Below, one piece after another: positions 24,002-33,956 of a stretch of 64,000 bases of DNA (position 1 is the first letter of the stretch; every line of letters starts with the position of its first letter). The stretch spans positions 930,001 to 994,000 of the forward strand of contig NZ_BJOV01000005.1 in assembly GCF_009932475.1 (NCBI RefSeq), read 5' to 3'. The position numbers were made by a program, and so were the translations under genes. The notes under the pieces are model-generated. The model saw only the letters and a program-made list of their open reading frames with translations, ran no database searches and had not been told where the DNA came from. Source of the DNA: Gordonia spumicola (GTDB lineage: Bacteria; Actinomycetota; Actinomycetes; Mycobacteriales; Mycobacteriaceae).

Positions 24002-24642
24002 CCGTGATTACCCACGTGGAGTTCTTGGTTGAAGAATATTCGATGGAGTTGACCCTGCAAAAGATCGCTCCTGGTTTGATTGGTGACCGAACTTTCGGTA
24101 TCCATCCGTTCGGTGGAAAGCCTGATCTACTTAGGAAGCTCCCCGCCCGACTCAAAGGGTATTCGTCTTTCGCGGTGCAACAAGGTTATGGAGTTGTGAT
24201 CCTGGTTGACGAAGATAGGGAGGATTGTTGCGAGCTAAAGGATCGGATCGAATCGATTGTCAAGAATTCTGGCCTGGCGTCCGTGTCTAGTGGTGCGTCG
24301 AATCCGGTTGTGTTGAGCCGTATCGTGGTCGAAGAGCTCGAGGCGTGGTTGTTGGGCGATCCCCAGGCTGTGGTTGCCGCGTATCCCAAGATCCCGGTGT
24401 CTTATATTAAGACGAAGAAATACCGTGACCCTGATGCTATCCGTGGTGGCACCGCAGAGGCTTTGGAGCCTCTTCTGAAGCGCTACGGATACATCGCGGA
24501 CTCGATGCGAAAGACGGACGTTGCGGTTTCAATCGCAACCCATATGGATGTTTCGTCCAATATCTCCCGTAGTTTCAATACGTTCAAGGCCGGATTGGCC
24601 GTTCTTCTTTCAGATGATCTAGAACCATTGAGGAGTTCCTGA
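23998..24642 (+). CDS. DUF4276 family protein, TOPRIM-like, partner of the upstream ATPase
   Basis: 214 residues. I recognise the DUF4276 pattern: [59 protein letters not shown] and [16 protein letters not shown]. Glu 8 with the Asp71-x-Asp73 pair gives the E...DxD spacing of a TOPRIM nuclease centre; the conserved EELEAW acids (112-116) may add to it. This is motif reading, not proof of nuclease activity. Low GC (27 of 60 bases in 24541-24600). Its last bases contain AGGAG (24631-24635), the ribosome site for carB, and TGATG couples the two genes. Confidence 0.82.
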   Translation: MTVITHVEFLVEEYSMELTLQKIAPGLIGDRTFGIHPFGGKPDLLRKLPARLKGYSSFAVQQGYGVVILVDEDREDCCELKDRIESIVKNSGLASVSSGASNPVVLSRIVVEELEAWLLGDPQAVVAAYPKIPVSYIKTKKYRDPDAIRGGTAEALEPLLKRYGYIADSMRKTDVAVSIATHMDVSSNISRSFNTFKAGLAVLLSDDLEPLRSS

Positions 24643-27600
24643 TGCCCCGTCGTACCGACATCTCCCACGTCCTGGTGATCGGCTCCGGCCCGATCGTCAT
24701 CGGCCAGGCATGCGAGTTCGACTACTCGGGCACTCAGGCGTGCCGCGTGCTCAAGGCCGAGGGCCTGCGCGTGTCCCTCGTGAACTCGAACCCGGCCACG
24801 ATCATGACCGACCCCGAGTTCGCCGACGCGACCTACGTCGAGCCGATCAGCCCCGAGTACATCGAGAAGGTCATCCAGACCGAGGCGGCGGCGGGGCACC
24901 CGATCGACGCGGTGCTGGCGACCCTCGGCGGCCAGACGGCCCTCAACGCGGCGGTCGGGCTCCACGAACACGGCATCCTCAGCAAGTACGACATCGAACT
25001 GATCGGCGCCGACTTCGACGCCATCCAGCGCGGCGAGGACCGTCAGATGTTCAAGGACATCGTCACCAAGGTCGGCGGCGAGAGCGCTCGCTCGGCCGTC
25101 TGCTTCACGATGGACGAGGTCCGCGCGACCGTCGACGACCTCGGGTTCCCCGTCGTCGTGCGTCCGTCGTTCACGATGGGCGGCCTCGGCTCGGGCATGG
25201 CCTACAACGACGCCGACCTCGAACGCATCGCGGGTGGCGGCCTCGCGGCCTCGCCGACCGCGAACGTGCTCATCGAGGAGTCGATCCTCGGGTGGAAGGA
25301 GTACGAGTTGGAGTTGATGCGCGACAACAAGGACAACGTCGTCGTCATCTGCTCCATCGAGAACGTCGATCCGGTCGGCGTGCACACCGGCGACTCGGTG
25401 ACCGTGGCTCCGGCCATGACGCTCACCGACGTCGAGTACCAGATCATGCGCGACCTCTCGATCGCCATCCTCCGCGAAGTCGGTGTCGACACCGGCGGCT
25501 GCAATATCCAGTTCGCGCAGAACCCGGTGGACGGCCGCCTCGTGGTCATCGAGATGAACCCGCGCGTGTCGCGGTCGTCCGCGCTCGCGTCGAAGGCCAC
25601 CGGCTACCCGATCGCGAAGATGGCGGCCAAGCTGGCGATCGGCTACTCGCTCGACGAGATCACCAACGACATCACCAAGGTGACGCCCGCCGCGTTCGAG
25701 CCCAGCCTCGACTACGTGGTCGTCAAGGCTCCCCGCTTCGCGTTCGAGAAGTTCCCCGGGGCCGACGACACCCTCACCACCACTATGAAGTCGGTCGGCG
25801 AGGCGATGAGCCTCGGCCGTAGCTTCGCCGAGGCGTTCGGCAAGGTGATGCGGTCGTTGGAGACGAAGGCCGCGGGCTTCTGGACCGAGGCCGACCGTCC
25901 CGATCCGGCGACGCTCGACGTGGACGCGCTGCTCGCGGACATCGCCGTCGCCCGGGACGGCCGCATGTACAAGCTGATGCTGGCACTCGAGGCCGGCGTC
26001 AGCGTCGACAGACTGTACGAGGTCACCGCCATCGACCCGTGGTTCCTCGCCGAGATCGACGGCGTCCGCGCCATCGGCCACGAGGTCCGCGACGCCGCCG
26101 AGCTCGACGAGCACCTGCTTCGGGTGGCGAAGTCGAACGGCATCTCCGACCGTCAGATCGCCGCGCTGCGCGTCGCGGGCGGCGACACCGCGCTCGTCGA
26201 CGAGGACGCGGTGCGCGCGCACCGCGTCGGCCTCGGCGTCCGCCCCGTGTACAAGACCGTCGACACCTGCGCAGCCGAGTTCGAGGCGAAGACGCCGTAC
26301 CACTACAGCTCGTACGAGCTCGATCCGGCCGCCACCAGCGAGGTGGCTCCGCAGACCGAGCGTCCGAAGGTCCTGATCCTCGGATCGGGCCCCAACCGCA
26401 TCGGTCAGGGCATCGAGTTCGACTACTCGTGCGTGCACGCGGCGCTCACACTGAGTGAGGCCGGCTACGAGACGGTCATGGTCAACTGCAACCCGGAGAC
26501 GGTCTCCACCGACTACGACACCGCCGACCGTCTCTACTTCGAGCCGCTGACCTTCGAAGACGTTCTCGAGGTGTTCCACGCGGAGTCGGAGTCGGGCACC
26601 GTCGCGGGAGTCATCGTCCAGCTCGGCGGGCAGACGCCACTCGGTCTCGCCGCACGACTGCAGGCCGCTGGGGTCCCGATCGTCGGCACGAGCCCCGAAG
26701 CAATCGACCTCGCCGAAGATCGAGGAGAGTTCGGCCGAGTCCTCGTCGAGGCCGGCCTGCCCGCGCCCAAGTTCGGCACGGCCACCACGTTCGACGGCGC
26801 CCGCGACATCGCGGCGGGCATCGGCTACCCGGTCCTGGTCCGTCCCTCGTACGTGCTGGGCGGTCGCGGGATGGAGATCGTCTACGACGAGCAGGCGCTC
26901 GCGGACTACATCTCGCGCGCCACCGAGATCTCCGACGACCGTCCGGTCCTCGTCGACCGCTTCCTCGAGGGCGCCGTCGAGATCGACGTCGACGCGCTGT
27001 TCGACGGAACCGAGATGTACATCGGCGGCATCATGGAGCACATCGAGGAGGCAGGCATCCACTCCGGTGACTCGGCGTGCGCCCTGCCGCCGATCACGCT
27101 CGGCGCCGCACAGATCGAGGACGTCCGACGTTCGACGCTCGCGTTGGCGAAGGGCATCGGCGTCCGCGGCCTCCTGAACGTGCAGTACGCGCTGGCCGAC
27201 GGCACGCTGTACGTGCTCGAGGCCAACCCGCGCGCCAGCCGGACGGTGCCGTTCGTGTCGAAGGCGACCGCGGTGCCGCTCGCCAAGGCCTGCGCCCGCG
27301 TGATGCTCGGTCGCTCGATCGCCGAGCTGCGCGCCGAAGGGATCCTGCCTGCGGAGGGCGACGGTTCGACGCTTCCGTCGAACGCACCGGTGGCCGTCAA
27401 GGAGGCCGTGCTGCCGTTCAACCGGTTCCGCCGTGCCGACGGCACGGGCGTCGACTCGCTGCTCAGCCCGGAGATGAAGTCGACGGGCGAGGTGATGGGC
27501 TTCGACAGCGACTTCGGTCGGGCGTTCGCGAAGTCACAGGAGGCCGCGGGCGGCGCGCTGCCGACGTCCGGCACCGTGTTCGTGTCCGTCGCCGACCGGG

Positions 27601-27992
27601 ACAAGGCGTCGATCCTGTTCCCGATCAAGCGCCTCGCCGATCTCGGGTTCACGATCATGGCGACGAGCGGCACCGCAGACGTCTTGAGTCGCAACGGCAT
27701 CCAGGTCGTCACCGTCGCCAAGGGCGCGGAGGCCGCCGAGGGCAAGCGCACCGTGATCGACGAGATCAAGGATCACAACGTCGCGATGATCATCAACACC
27801 CCGTACGGCACGTCGGGTCCCCGGGTGGACGGCTACGAGATCCGCGCGGCGGCCATCGGCGCGACGGTCCCGTGCATCACGACCGTGTCGGGTGCGAGCG
27901 CCGCGGTGCAGGGCATCGAGGCCGCGCTCGGTGAGACGATGGGCGTGCAGTCGCTGCAGCGGCGTCACGCGGAGATGCGGGCGGGCGCGTGA
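24642..27992 (+). CDS. carB: Carbamoyl-phosphate synthase large subunit
   Basis: 1116 residues, full length. Two homologous ATP-grasp halves ([21 protein letters not shown] near residue 10 and [21 protein letters not shown] near residue 580), an oligomerisation domain between them, and a C-terminal MGS-like allosteric domain ([31 protein letters not shown]). ATG overlaps the DUF4276 stop by 1 nt. Being intact and in phase suggests the cassette insertion leaves carB translation working. Stop overlaps pyrF (GTGA). Confidence 0.97.
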   Translation: MPRRTDISHVLVIGSGPIVIGQACEFDYSGTQACRVLKAEGLRVSLVNSNPATIMTDPEFADATYVEPISPEYIEKVIQTEAAAGHPIDAVLATLGGQTALNAAVGLHEHGILSKYDIELIGADFDAIQRGEDRQMFKDIVTKVGGESARSAVCFTMDEVRATVDDLGFPVVVRPSFTMGGLGSGMAYNDADLERIAGGGLAASPTANVLIEESILGWKEYELELMRDNKDNVVVICSIENVDPVGVHTGDSVTVAPAMTLTDVEYQIMRDLSIAILREVGVDTGGCNIQFAQNPVDGRLVVIEMNPRVSRSSALASKATGYPIAKMAAKLAIGYSLDEITNDITKVTPAAFEPSLDYVVVKAPRFAFEKFPGADDTLTTTMKSVGEAMSLGRSFAEAFGKVMRSLETKAAGFWTEADRPDPATLDVDALLADIAVARDGRMYKLMLALEAGVSVDRLYEVTAIDPWFLAEIDGVRAIGHEVRDAAELDEHLLRVAKSNGISDRQIAALRVAGGDTALVDEDAVRAHRVGLGVRPVYKTVDTCAAEFEAKTPYHYSSYELDPAATSEVAPQTERPKVLILGSGPNRIGQGIEFDYSCVHAALTLSEAGYETVMVNCNPETVSTDYDTADRLYFEPLTFEDVLEVFHAESESGTVAGVIVQLGGQTPLGLAARLQAAGVPIVGTSPEAIDLAEDRGEFGRVLVEAGLPAPKFGTATTFDGARDIAAGIGYPVLVRPSYVLGGRGMEIVYDEQALADYISRATEISDDRPVLVDRFLEGAVEIDVDALFDGTEMYIGGIMEHIEEAGIHSGDSACALPPITLGAAQIEDVRRSTLALAKGIGVRGLLNVQYALADGTLYVLEANPRASRTVPFVSKATAVPLAKACARVMLGRSIAELRAEGILPAEGDGSTLPSNAPVAVKEAVLPFNRFRRADGTGVDSLLSPEMKSTGEVMGFDSDFGRAFAKSQEAAGGALPTSGTVFVSVADRDKASILFPIKRLADLGFTIMATSGTADVLSRNGIQVVTVAKGAEAAEGKRTVIDEIKDHNVAMIINTPYGTSGPRVDGYEIRAAAIGATVPCITTVSGASAAVQGIEAALGETMGVQSLQRRHAEMRAGA

Positions 27993-28816
27993 CCTTCGGC
28001 GCCAGATACTCCGCCGCGGTCGCCGATCGCGGCAGGCTCTGCGTCGGCATCGACCCGCACGCGGAACTCCTCGAACAGTGGGGTCTGCCGGTGACGGTCG
28101 ACGGGTTGAGGACGTTCGCGCAGACCTGCGTCGACGCCCTCGGTCCGGTCGCCGCGGTGATCAAGCCCCAGGTGGCGTTCTTCGAGGTGTTCGGGTCGGC
28201 GGGCTTCGCGGTCCTCGAGGAGACGATCGCGGGCTGCCGCGAGGCCGGCGCACTGGTGCTCGCCGACGCCAAGCGGGGCGACATCGGGTCCACGATGGCG
28301 GCGTACTCGTCGGCGTGGCTCGACGACGCGTCGCCGCTGTGCAGTGACGCCGTCACCGCGTCGCCGTATCTCGGCGTCGGAGCGCTCGACCCGACGATCC
28401 GTCTCGCCGCGGCGACGGGCCGGGGCGTGTTCGTACTCGCCCGCACATCGAACCCCGACGGGCAGGGAGTGCAGACGGCGGTGACCTCCTTCGGCACGAG
28501 TGTCGCGCAGTCGGTCGTCGACGCGGCGGCCGCGGTGAACGCGGACGGATCGGGGACGGTCGGACTCGTCGTCGGAGCGACCCGCGAGCACGGTTTGGAC
28601 CTGTCCCGACTCGCGGGCCCGATCCTGGCGCCGGGCGTCGGTGCACAGGGCGCCACCCCTGCCGACCTGCCGGGGATCTTCGGCGACAGTGCCGACCCGG
28701 CATGGGTGCTGCCCGCCGCGTCGCGGAGCATCCTGCGGGCCGGTCCGGACGGGTCGGCGTTGGCCGTCGCGGCCCGCTCCACTCGTGACGAGGTGGAGTC
28801 GGCTCTGACCGTCTGA
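27989..28816 (+). CDS. pyrF: Orotidine-5'-phosphate decarboxylase (long type)
   Basis: 275 residues. Final step to UMP. This is the longer actinobacterial/myxobacterial form; catalytic motif [12 protein letters not shown] with the Lys-Asp pair, N-terminal [12 protein letters not shown]-terminal [14 protein letters not shown]. Last gene of the pyr operon; pyrE is not present here. Followed by a GC-rich terminator. Confidence 0.95.
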   Translation: MTFGARYSAAVADRGRLCVGIDPHAELLEQWGLPVTVDGLRTFAQTCVDALGPVAAVIKPQVAFFEVFGSAGFAVLEETIAGCREAGALVLADAKRGDIGSTMAAYSSAWLDDASPLCSDAVTASPYLGVGALDPTIRLAAATGRGVFVLARTSNPDGQGVQTAVTSFGTSVAQSVVDAAAAVNADGSGTVGLVVGATREHGLDLSRLAGPILAPGVGAQGATPADLPGIFGDSADPAWVLPAASRSILRAGPDGSALAVAARSTRDEVESALTV

Positions 28817-28837
28817 CGTCGTCCCCACACACGCGCC

Positions 28838-28871
28838 GAGCCCGGCGTCCGCGGTCGCGGGCGCCGGGCTC
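28838..28871. terminator. Hairpin terminator after pyrF
   Basis: Ten-bp stem GAGCCCGGCG (28838-28847) with CGCCGGGCTC (28862-28871); the loop is itself GC-rich and partly self-complementary. Lies between convergent pyrF and the secreted-protein gene. Confidence 0.8.
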
Positions 28872-28892
28872 TGGCGTGGTCTGAGGCGGCGG

Positions 28893-29387
28893 TCACCACA
28901 GGTCGAATCCGGCGTTGACGGTGGGATATCCGGTGTCGACGGTGGAGGTGATCCGGTACTGGTCTCCGGTGGTTCCGGTGGCGTTGGTGTTCGCTCCGGA
29001 CGGGGCGTCGACGATCTGGTAGACGGCCTTGGGTCCGGTCGCTCCGATCCGGTAGTTCACGGTGACGGTCTCGGCGTGGCCGGTGGGAGCGGCTGCGGTG
29101 ACGGTCTCGGTGGCGTACGGGGCCAGGGTGTGCCGGGGTGCGTTGATCCACTGGCCGCCGCCTGCCGAGGAGCCGAGGAGGTGTTCGGTCTTGTCGGTGT
29201 GGTTGGTGATCGTCATGGCGACGGTCGGTTCGCCGGGGTGGGTGATGGGCATGGTGCCGGCGTGGGCCGCGCCGGCTCCGACGGCCGCGGCTGCGGTGAT
29301 GCCCGCGGCGATGGCGACGGCTGCGCCCGCGGCGGCGAGGCGGTTGCGGGAGAGGCGGCGCCCGGTGGTTGCGGTGGTGGTGTTCAT
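28893..29387 (-). CDS. Secreted protein of unknown function
   Basis: 164 residues. The signal peptide has basic GRRLSRNR, a long Ala-rich core (LAAAGAAVAIAAGITAAAAVGAGA) and a probable cut after AHA at 43. The mature part (about 121 residues) is rich in Thr, Gly and Ala and looks like a small beta-sandwich, with no Cys. I recognise no domain. ATG 29387 has GAGGAA upstream. It is divergent from a two-component pair, which may or may not control it; the 162-nt shared gap holds a near-palindromic site. Confidence 0.72.
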   Translation of the reverse strand: MNTTTATTGRRLSRNRLAAAGAAVAIAAGITAAAAVGAGAAHAGTMPITHPGEPTVAMTITNHTDKTEHLLGSSAGGGQWINAPRHTLAPYATETVTAAAPTGHAETVTVNYRIGATGPKAVYQIVDAPSGANTNATGTTGDQYRITSTVDTGYPTVNAGFDLW

Positions 29388-29493
29388 GGTGGTTCCTCGT
29401 CTCTGGCGTGTGGCCGGTGGTGTGTCGTTGTCTGACACCCATGACTCTGCCCGCCGGAGAGGCCGGTGAACGTCCCCGCGACGGGGGATGCAC

Positions 29494-29515
29494 CGGTGGA
29501 AACGCGTATCCACCG
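29494..29515. promoter_or_regulatory. Candidate operator: 22-bp near-perfect palindrome
   Basis: CGGTGGA (29494-29500), then A, central ACGCGT, A, then TCCACCG (29509-29515). Only one symmetric base pair breaks the dyad. It lies about 23 nt upstream of the TATCAT box, so a bound regulator would sit on the -35 region of the response-regulator promoter. Confidence 0.5.
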
Positions 29516-29537
29516 ATCGGGGGAGGACCGCGGCGAA

Positions 29538-29543
29538 TATCAT
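29538..29543 (+). promoter_or_regulatory. Candidate -10 box (leaderless) for the response regulator
   Basis: TATCAT, five of six matches to the consensus, ends 6 nt before the ATG at 29550. No Shine-Dalgarno sequence precedes that ATG, so transcription probably starts at or near the start codon. Confidence 0.45.
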
Positions 29544-29549
29544 CGCGAG

Positions 29550-30188
29550 ATGACTGAGCAGGTGACGGTCGTCGTGGTCGACGATCACCCTTTCTTCCGC
29601 GACGGCGTACGCCGCGCGCTCCAGGACAGCGGCCGGATCCGCGTCGTCGGCGAGGCCGCAGACGGCCGCGCGGGCCTCGACATGATCCGTCAGATGCGGC
29701 CCGACGTGGCCGTCGTCGACCACCAGATGCCCGAGCTGACCGGGACGGACCTCGCGCACGCGCTGGCCCGCGACGGCGGCGAGACGAGGGTGCTCATGCT
29801 CTCCGCGGTCGTCGACGCACCCGTCGTCTATCGGGCCCTGCAGGAGGGCGCCCGAGGCTACCTGTCGAAGGAGAGCGGACGCGACGACATCGTCGCCGCA
29901 GTCCTCGCCGTCGCGAAGGGATCGACTGTGATGCCGCCGGACCTCGCGGCCGCGCTGGTGGGAGAGATCCACGCCAACGCCGCCAAGGACTCGATCACGC
30001 TGAGCGAACGCGAGTCGCAAGTCCTGCACGGCTTCGCTCGCGGACAGTCGATTCCGCAGATCGCCGCCGAGCACTTCATCGCCGCGTCCACCGTCAAGAC
30101 GCATACGCAGCGCCTCTACGAGAAGCTGGGCGTCTCCGACCGGGCCGCGGCGGTCGCCGAGGGGATGCGGCGAAAGCTCATCGACTGA
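29550..30188 (+). CDS. NarL/FixJ-type response regulator
   Basis: 212 residues. Receiver domain with acidic pair DDHPFF at 11-12, phospho-acceptor Asp57 in VAVVDHQMPE, Ser/Thr in MLSAVV and Lys in YLSKESG; C-terminal LuxR helix-turn-helix (LSERESQVLHGFARGQSIPQIAAEHFIAASTVKTHTQRLYEKLGV). ATG 29550 is preferred over upstream in-frame starts because receiver homology begins just after it and a -10 box fits. It overlaps its kinase gene by one base. Target genes unknown. Confidence 0.92.
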   Translation: MTEQVTVVVVDDHPFFRDGVRRALQDSGRIRVVGEAADGRAGLDMIRQMRPDVAVVDHQMPELTGTDLAHALARDGGETRVLMLSAVVDAPVVYRALQEGARGYLSKESGRDDIVAAVLAVAKGSTVMPPDLAAALVGEIHANAAKDSITLSERESQVLHGFARGQSIPQIAAEHFIAASTVKTHTQRLYEKLGVSDRAAAVAEGMRRKLID

Positions 30189-31444
30189 TGACGGCGCAGA
30201 CCGAGCCCGCGATCGACGAGATCGCCGTCGATCACATCCGGAAGGGCACCCGGATCCGGACGGTGCTCCGGGGCCTGTTCGTGGTGTTCCTGATCCTGAC
30301 GGTGCTGTTCGCCCCGCCCGACGCCGATCTGACGGCCACCGTCGCGATCGTCGCCTGCTACACGGTGTGGGCGGCCGTGACCGGTCGACTCGGGTGGATC
30401 GACCGCACGGCCCGAGCTGTTCGATGGATCTGGCCGACGCTGCTCGTCGACGCCGCCGTGCTGACCGCGCTGACGGTGATCGCGGGCCGGTCCGACGCGA
30501 CGGCGTGGACCACGTTCATCCTGCTCAACGGTTTCGCACTGCTTCCGTTGATGGCGGCGACCCAACTCGATCCGACGGTCTGCGCACGGGTCGGTGTCGT
30601 GTCCGTCGTCGTGTACTTCGCGGCCGCGATGGTCGCGCAGAGCACGTCGACCGAGCCGACGTCCACGATCGCGCTGCACACCTTCGTCATCGCCGTATTG
30701 GCGCTGGGCAGCGTGCTGCTGTCGGCCGTGCAGCGGTCGCGGGTGGAGACCATCGAGGAACTCGCCCGCGACCGTGCGCGTCTGCTCGACGAACTGGTCG
30801 GCGTCGAGGACCGGGAACGGGCACAGCTGGCCGAAGCGCTGCACGACGGGGCCCTCCAGTACGTGCTGGCCGCACGTCAGGAGCTCGACTCCATCGAGTG
30901 CCGTCGCGATGAGGAGTCCCTGGCGCGAGTGCACACCGCGCTGAGCGAGGCGACCGGCCTGCTCCGGACGACCCTGGCGTCCCTGCACCCCGCCGTGCTC
31001 GACGAGCACGGGCTGGGCCCGGCATTGTCGGATCTGGGGACGGCCGCGCGGTCGGCCGCGGGCGGGACGGGACCGTCGATAGTCGTCGACGTGGTCGCAT
31101 GGCCCGACGGGGTGACACCGGTCGACCGAGTCCTGTATGCGGCGGCCCGCGAACTGCTGTCGAACGCCCTCCGTCACAGTAGCGCCACGACGATCGAGGT
31201 GACGGCCGAGGCGACGGACGGCGAGGCCCGCGTCGTGGTCGTCGACGACGGTGTCGGCATCGGCGACGCGGCGAGCGGCGCGGCCCGGTCCGCACGGTTG
31301 GCGCAGGGGCACCTCGGTCTCGCGTCCCGGGCGATCCGCCTCGAAGTGGCGGGCGGGTCGTTGCGTCTGCGGTCGCGTCCGGGCGGGGGGACGGCGGCGA
31401 TCGCGTCCGTCCCGCTCGGGGCGACGGAGGTCAGTGGGAGTTGA
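30188..31444 (+). CDS. Sensor histidine kinase (HisKA_3 / NarX-DesK type)
   Basis: 418 residues. Hydrophobic N-terminal half with about five or six membrane segments (about 25-185) and no obvious extracytoplasmic sensor loop, suggesting membrane or intramembrane sensing. DHp helix EDRERAQLAEALHDGALQYVL with phospho-His 219. HATPase_c with N-box ARELLSNALRHSSA and G1 VVVVDDGVGIGDA; final G-box RPGGGTAAIASVPL. Partner of the upstream NarL regulator (TGATG junction). The last 14 nt overlap the convergent hydrolase gene. Confidence 0.92.
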   Translation: MTAQTEPAIDEIAVDHIRKGTRIRTVLRGLFVVFLILTVLFAPPDADLTATVAIVACYTVWAAVTGRLGWIDRTARAVRWIWPTLLVDAAVLTALTVIAGRSDATAWTTFILLNGFALLPLMAATQLDPTVCARVGVVSVVVYFAAAMVAQSTSTEPTSTIALHTFVIAVLALGSVLLSAVQRSRVETIEELARDRARLLDELVGVEDRERAQLAEALHDGALQYVLAARQELDSIECRRDEESLARVHTALSEATGLLRTTLASLHPAVLDEHGLGPALSDLGTAARSAAGGTGPSIVVDVVAWPDGVTPVDRVLYAAARELLSNALRHSSATTIEVTAEATDGEARVVVVDDGVGIGDAASGAARSARLAQGHLGLASRAIRLEVAGGSLRLRSRPGGGTAAIASVPLGATEVSGS

Positions 31445-32495
31445 GGCCGTCGCGGAACGCCGCGATGGCGGGCCACGTGTGCGCGGCCGCGTCGGGACCC
31501 GTGAGGAGACCGAGATGGCTTGACTCGACCGTGTGGAACTCCACATGTGTCGACGACGCCAGGAGCTCGCGGCCGTGGGCCGCCGCTGCGTGGCTGACGA
31601 TCGCGTCCCGATGGGAACCGACGGTGAACACCGGAGCCGTCAGCGTCCGCACGTCCACCGTGTGATCGCCCAGGTGCAGCACGCCCTCAGCGATCTCGTT
31701 GCCGATCACCAGGTTCACCAGCATCTGCTCGGTGACCCGGCCGGGGTATCCCGGCATGGCGTCCTGGAAACGGTCGATGACCTGCATCCGGATCAGTGCG
31801 TCGTGGTCGTCGATGTTGTCGAGGATGTACTTCGGCTTGCGCAGTTCGCGCTGCCAACTCGTCGCCCGGTACGAGAGCTGCACGAGCGCCGCGGGCACGC
31901 CGACCGACCGTGCGATGGCGCGGAGCGGGCGACCGCCGGTGGGCTTCAACACCTTCCGCGCCGCCGCGTACATCGGCATCGCCGCGTAGTCCAGGGGAGT
32001 CCCGACGGTGATGACCGACCGGATCGGCAGGTCCCTGCGGTGGGCGGCGGTGAGGATGCTGATGGTTCCGCCCAGGCTCCAGCCCATCAGGTCGACGGCG
32101 TCGGCGCCCGCACGGAAGTCGTCGACGGCGTCGGCGACGGCGCGGGGCACGAAAGTGTCGAAGTAGTCCTCGAACCCGAGACGGCGATCTGCGTAACCGA
32201 CGTCGCCGAAGTCGACGACATACGGGATGGTCCCGGTCGACAGCAGGAATTCGACCACGGAGTTGGCTGGGGCGGCCCCGGGCGCCAGGTCGTAGCAGCT
32301 CGCGGGCACCGCGAGCGGCGGCACGAGCAGCACCGGAACGGCCCCGGCCTCACGGGCCGCGTCGAGCTGCCGCGGTGTGCCGTACCTGCGAAGACGCCCG
32401 TGCGCACGGTCGGCGACGACGACCGACTCGGACTCGGTGTGCGGCGCGAGATCGTTGCGGAGGACGCGGGCGATGGTGCGAAGGTCGCTGAACAT
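31431..32495 (-). CDS. Alpha/beta hydrolase, PHA synthase (PhaC)-like
   Basis: About 354 residues. Fold markers: VPVLLVPPLAVPASCYDL, nucleophile elbow LMGWSLGG with Ser140, acid in VGSHRDAIV, and His in VESSHLGLLTGPDA. The layout resembles class III PHA synthases, but the nucleophile is Ser rather than Cys, so polymer synthesis is unlikely; an esterase or acyl-transfer role is a guess. ATG 32495 is chosen (MFSDLRTIARVL); ATG 32552 is in frame upstream. Neither has a clear ribosome site. Confidence 0.75.
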   Translation of the reverse strand: MFSDLRTIARVLRNDLAPHTESESVVVADRAHGRLRRYGTPRQLDAAREAGAVPVLLVPPLAVPASCYDLAPGAAPANSVVEFLLSTGTIPYVVDFGDVGYADRRLGFEDYFDTFVPRAVADAVDDFRAGADAVDLMGWSLGGTISILTAAHRRDLPIRSVITVGTPLDYAAMPMYAAARKVLKPTGGRPLRAIARSVGVPAALVQLSYRATSWQRELRKPKYILDNIDDHDALIRMQVIDRFQDAMPGYPGRVTEQMLVNLVIGNEIAEGVLHLGDHTVDVRTLTAPVFTVGSHRDAIVSHAAAAHGRELLASSTHVEFHTVESSHLGLLTGPDAAAHTWPAIAAFRDGLNSH

Positions 32496-32650
32496 GGCAG
32501 GCACGGTACTGACCCGCCGTTTCCGCGGCGCGCCCGGGGTGGTTGATGGCATGTCCGGGGCCGCCGGGGTACCGTTTGGGCTGGTCTCAGCGACGAGCGT
32601 TACGATCGTCGTGATCGCCGGGGGTCGGCACAGGCCCTGCGACGAACCAT

Positions 32651-32675
32651 CACGAGACGCTGATAGCGTCTCGTG
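32651..32675. other. Perfect 11-bp hairpin upstream of mihF
   Basis: CACGAGACGCT (32651-32661), loop GAT, and its exact complement (32665-32675). It lies 38 nt before the mihF start, in the 218-nt gap to the divergent hydrolase. It could be a leader hairpin or a dyad operator. The rest of the gap shows only a possible -10 (TACGAT, 32601-32606). Confidence 0.6.
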
Positions 32676-32713
32676 GACAATCCGAACTGTCGAAAACGAA
32701 AGACGGAGGAACC

Positions 32714-33028
32714 GTGGCTCTTCCCCAGTTGACTGATGAGCAGCGCGCAGCCGCGCTTGAGAAGGCGGCCCAGGCCCGCCGTGTGCGTGCCGAGCTCAAG
32801 GAGCGCCTGAAGCGCGGCGGCACCGACCTCAAGCAGGTCCTCGCCGATGCCGAGAACGACGAGATCCTGGGCAAGATGAAGGTGTCCGCTCTCCTCGAGG
32901 CTCTGCCGAAGGTCGGCAAGGTCAAGGCACAGGAGATCATGACCGAGCTGGAGATCGCTCCGACGCGTCGTCTGCGCGGCCTGGGCGACCGTCAGCGCAA
33001 GGCTCTGCTCGAGAAGTTCAGCTCCTGA
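32714..33028 (+). CDS. mihF: Mycobacterial-type integration host factor mIHF
   Basis: 104 residues. Nucleoid-associated DNA-binding protein of Actinobacteria, unrelated to the alpha/beta IHF of Proteobacteria. GTG start with GGAGG 4 nt upstream. Basic N-terminal helix (LEKAAQARRVRAELKERLKRG) and helix-two-turn-helix core with LPKVGKVKAQEIMTELEIAPTRRLRGLG. Essential in mycobacteria. First gene of mihF-gmk-rpoZ-coaBC-metK-priA, a conserved order (Rv1388-Rv1392). Confidence 0.96.
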   Translation: MALPQLTDEQRAAALEKAAQARRVRAELKERLKRGGTDLKQVLADAENDEILGKMKVSALLEALPKVGKVKAQEIMTELEIAPTRRLRGLGDRQRKALLEKFSS

Positions 33029-33030
33029 GC

Positions 33031-33947
<917 letters not shown>

Positions 33948-33956
33948 GCCGCACAC

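Noticed and set aside
22802-24642. Insertion sequence or integron bringing in the carA-carB cassette
   Set aside because: I see no transposase, terminal inverted repeats, target duplication or attC-like site at either junction; the mechanism of acquisition is not visible.
24483-27062. Long open frame antisense to carB (859 codons)
   Set aside because: High GC produces long spurious antisense frames; the translation is low-complexity Arg/Asp/Val/Gly with no family motifs, and carB is complete on the other strand. The same applies to the 788-codon antisense frame over aspS and similar frames over rib, fmt and gap genes.
31431-32495. True PHA synthase
   Set aside because: The nucleophile elbow is GWSLGG with Ser, whereas PHA synthases use Cys; no phasin or depolymerase genes are near.
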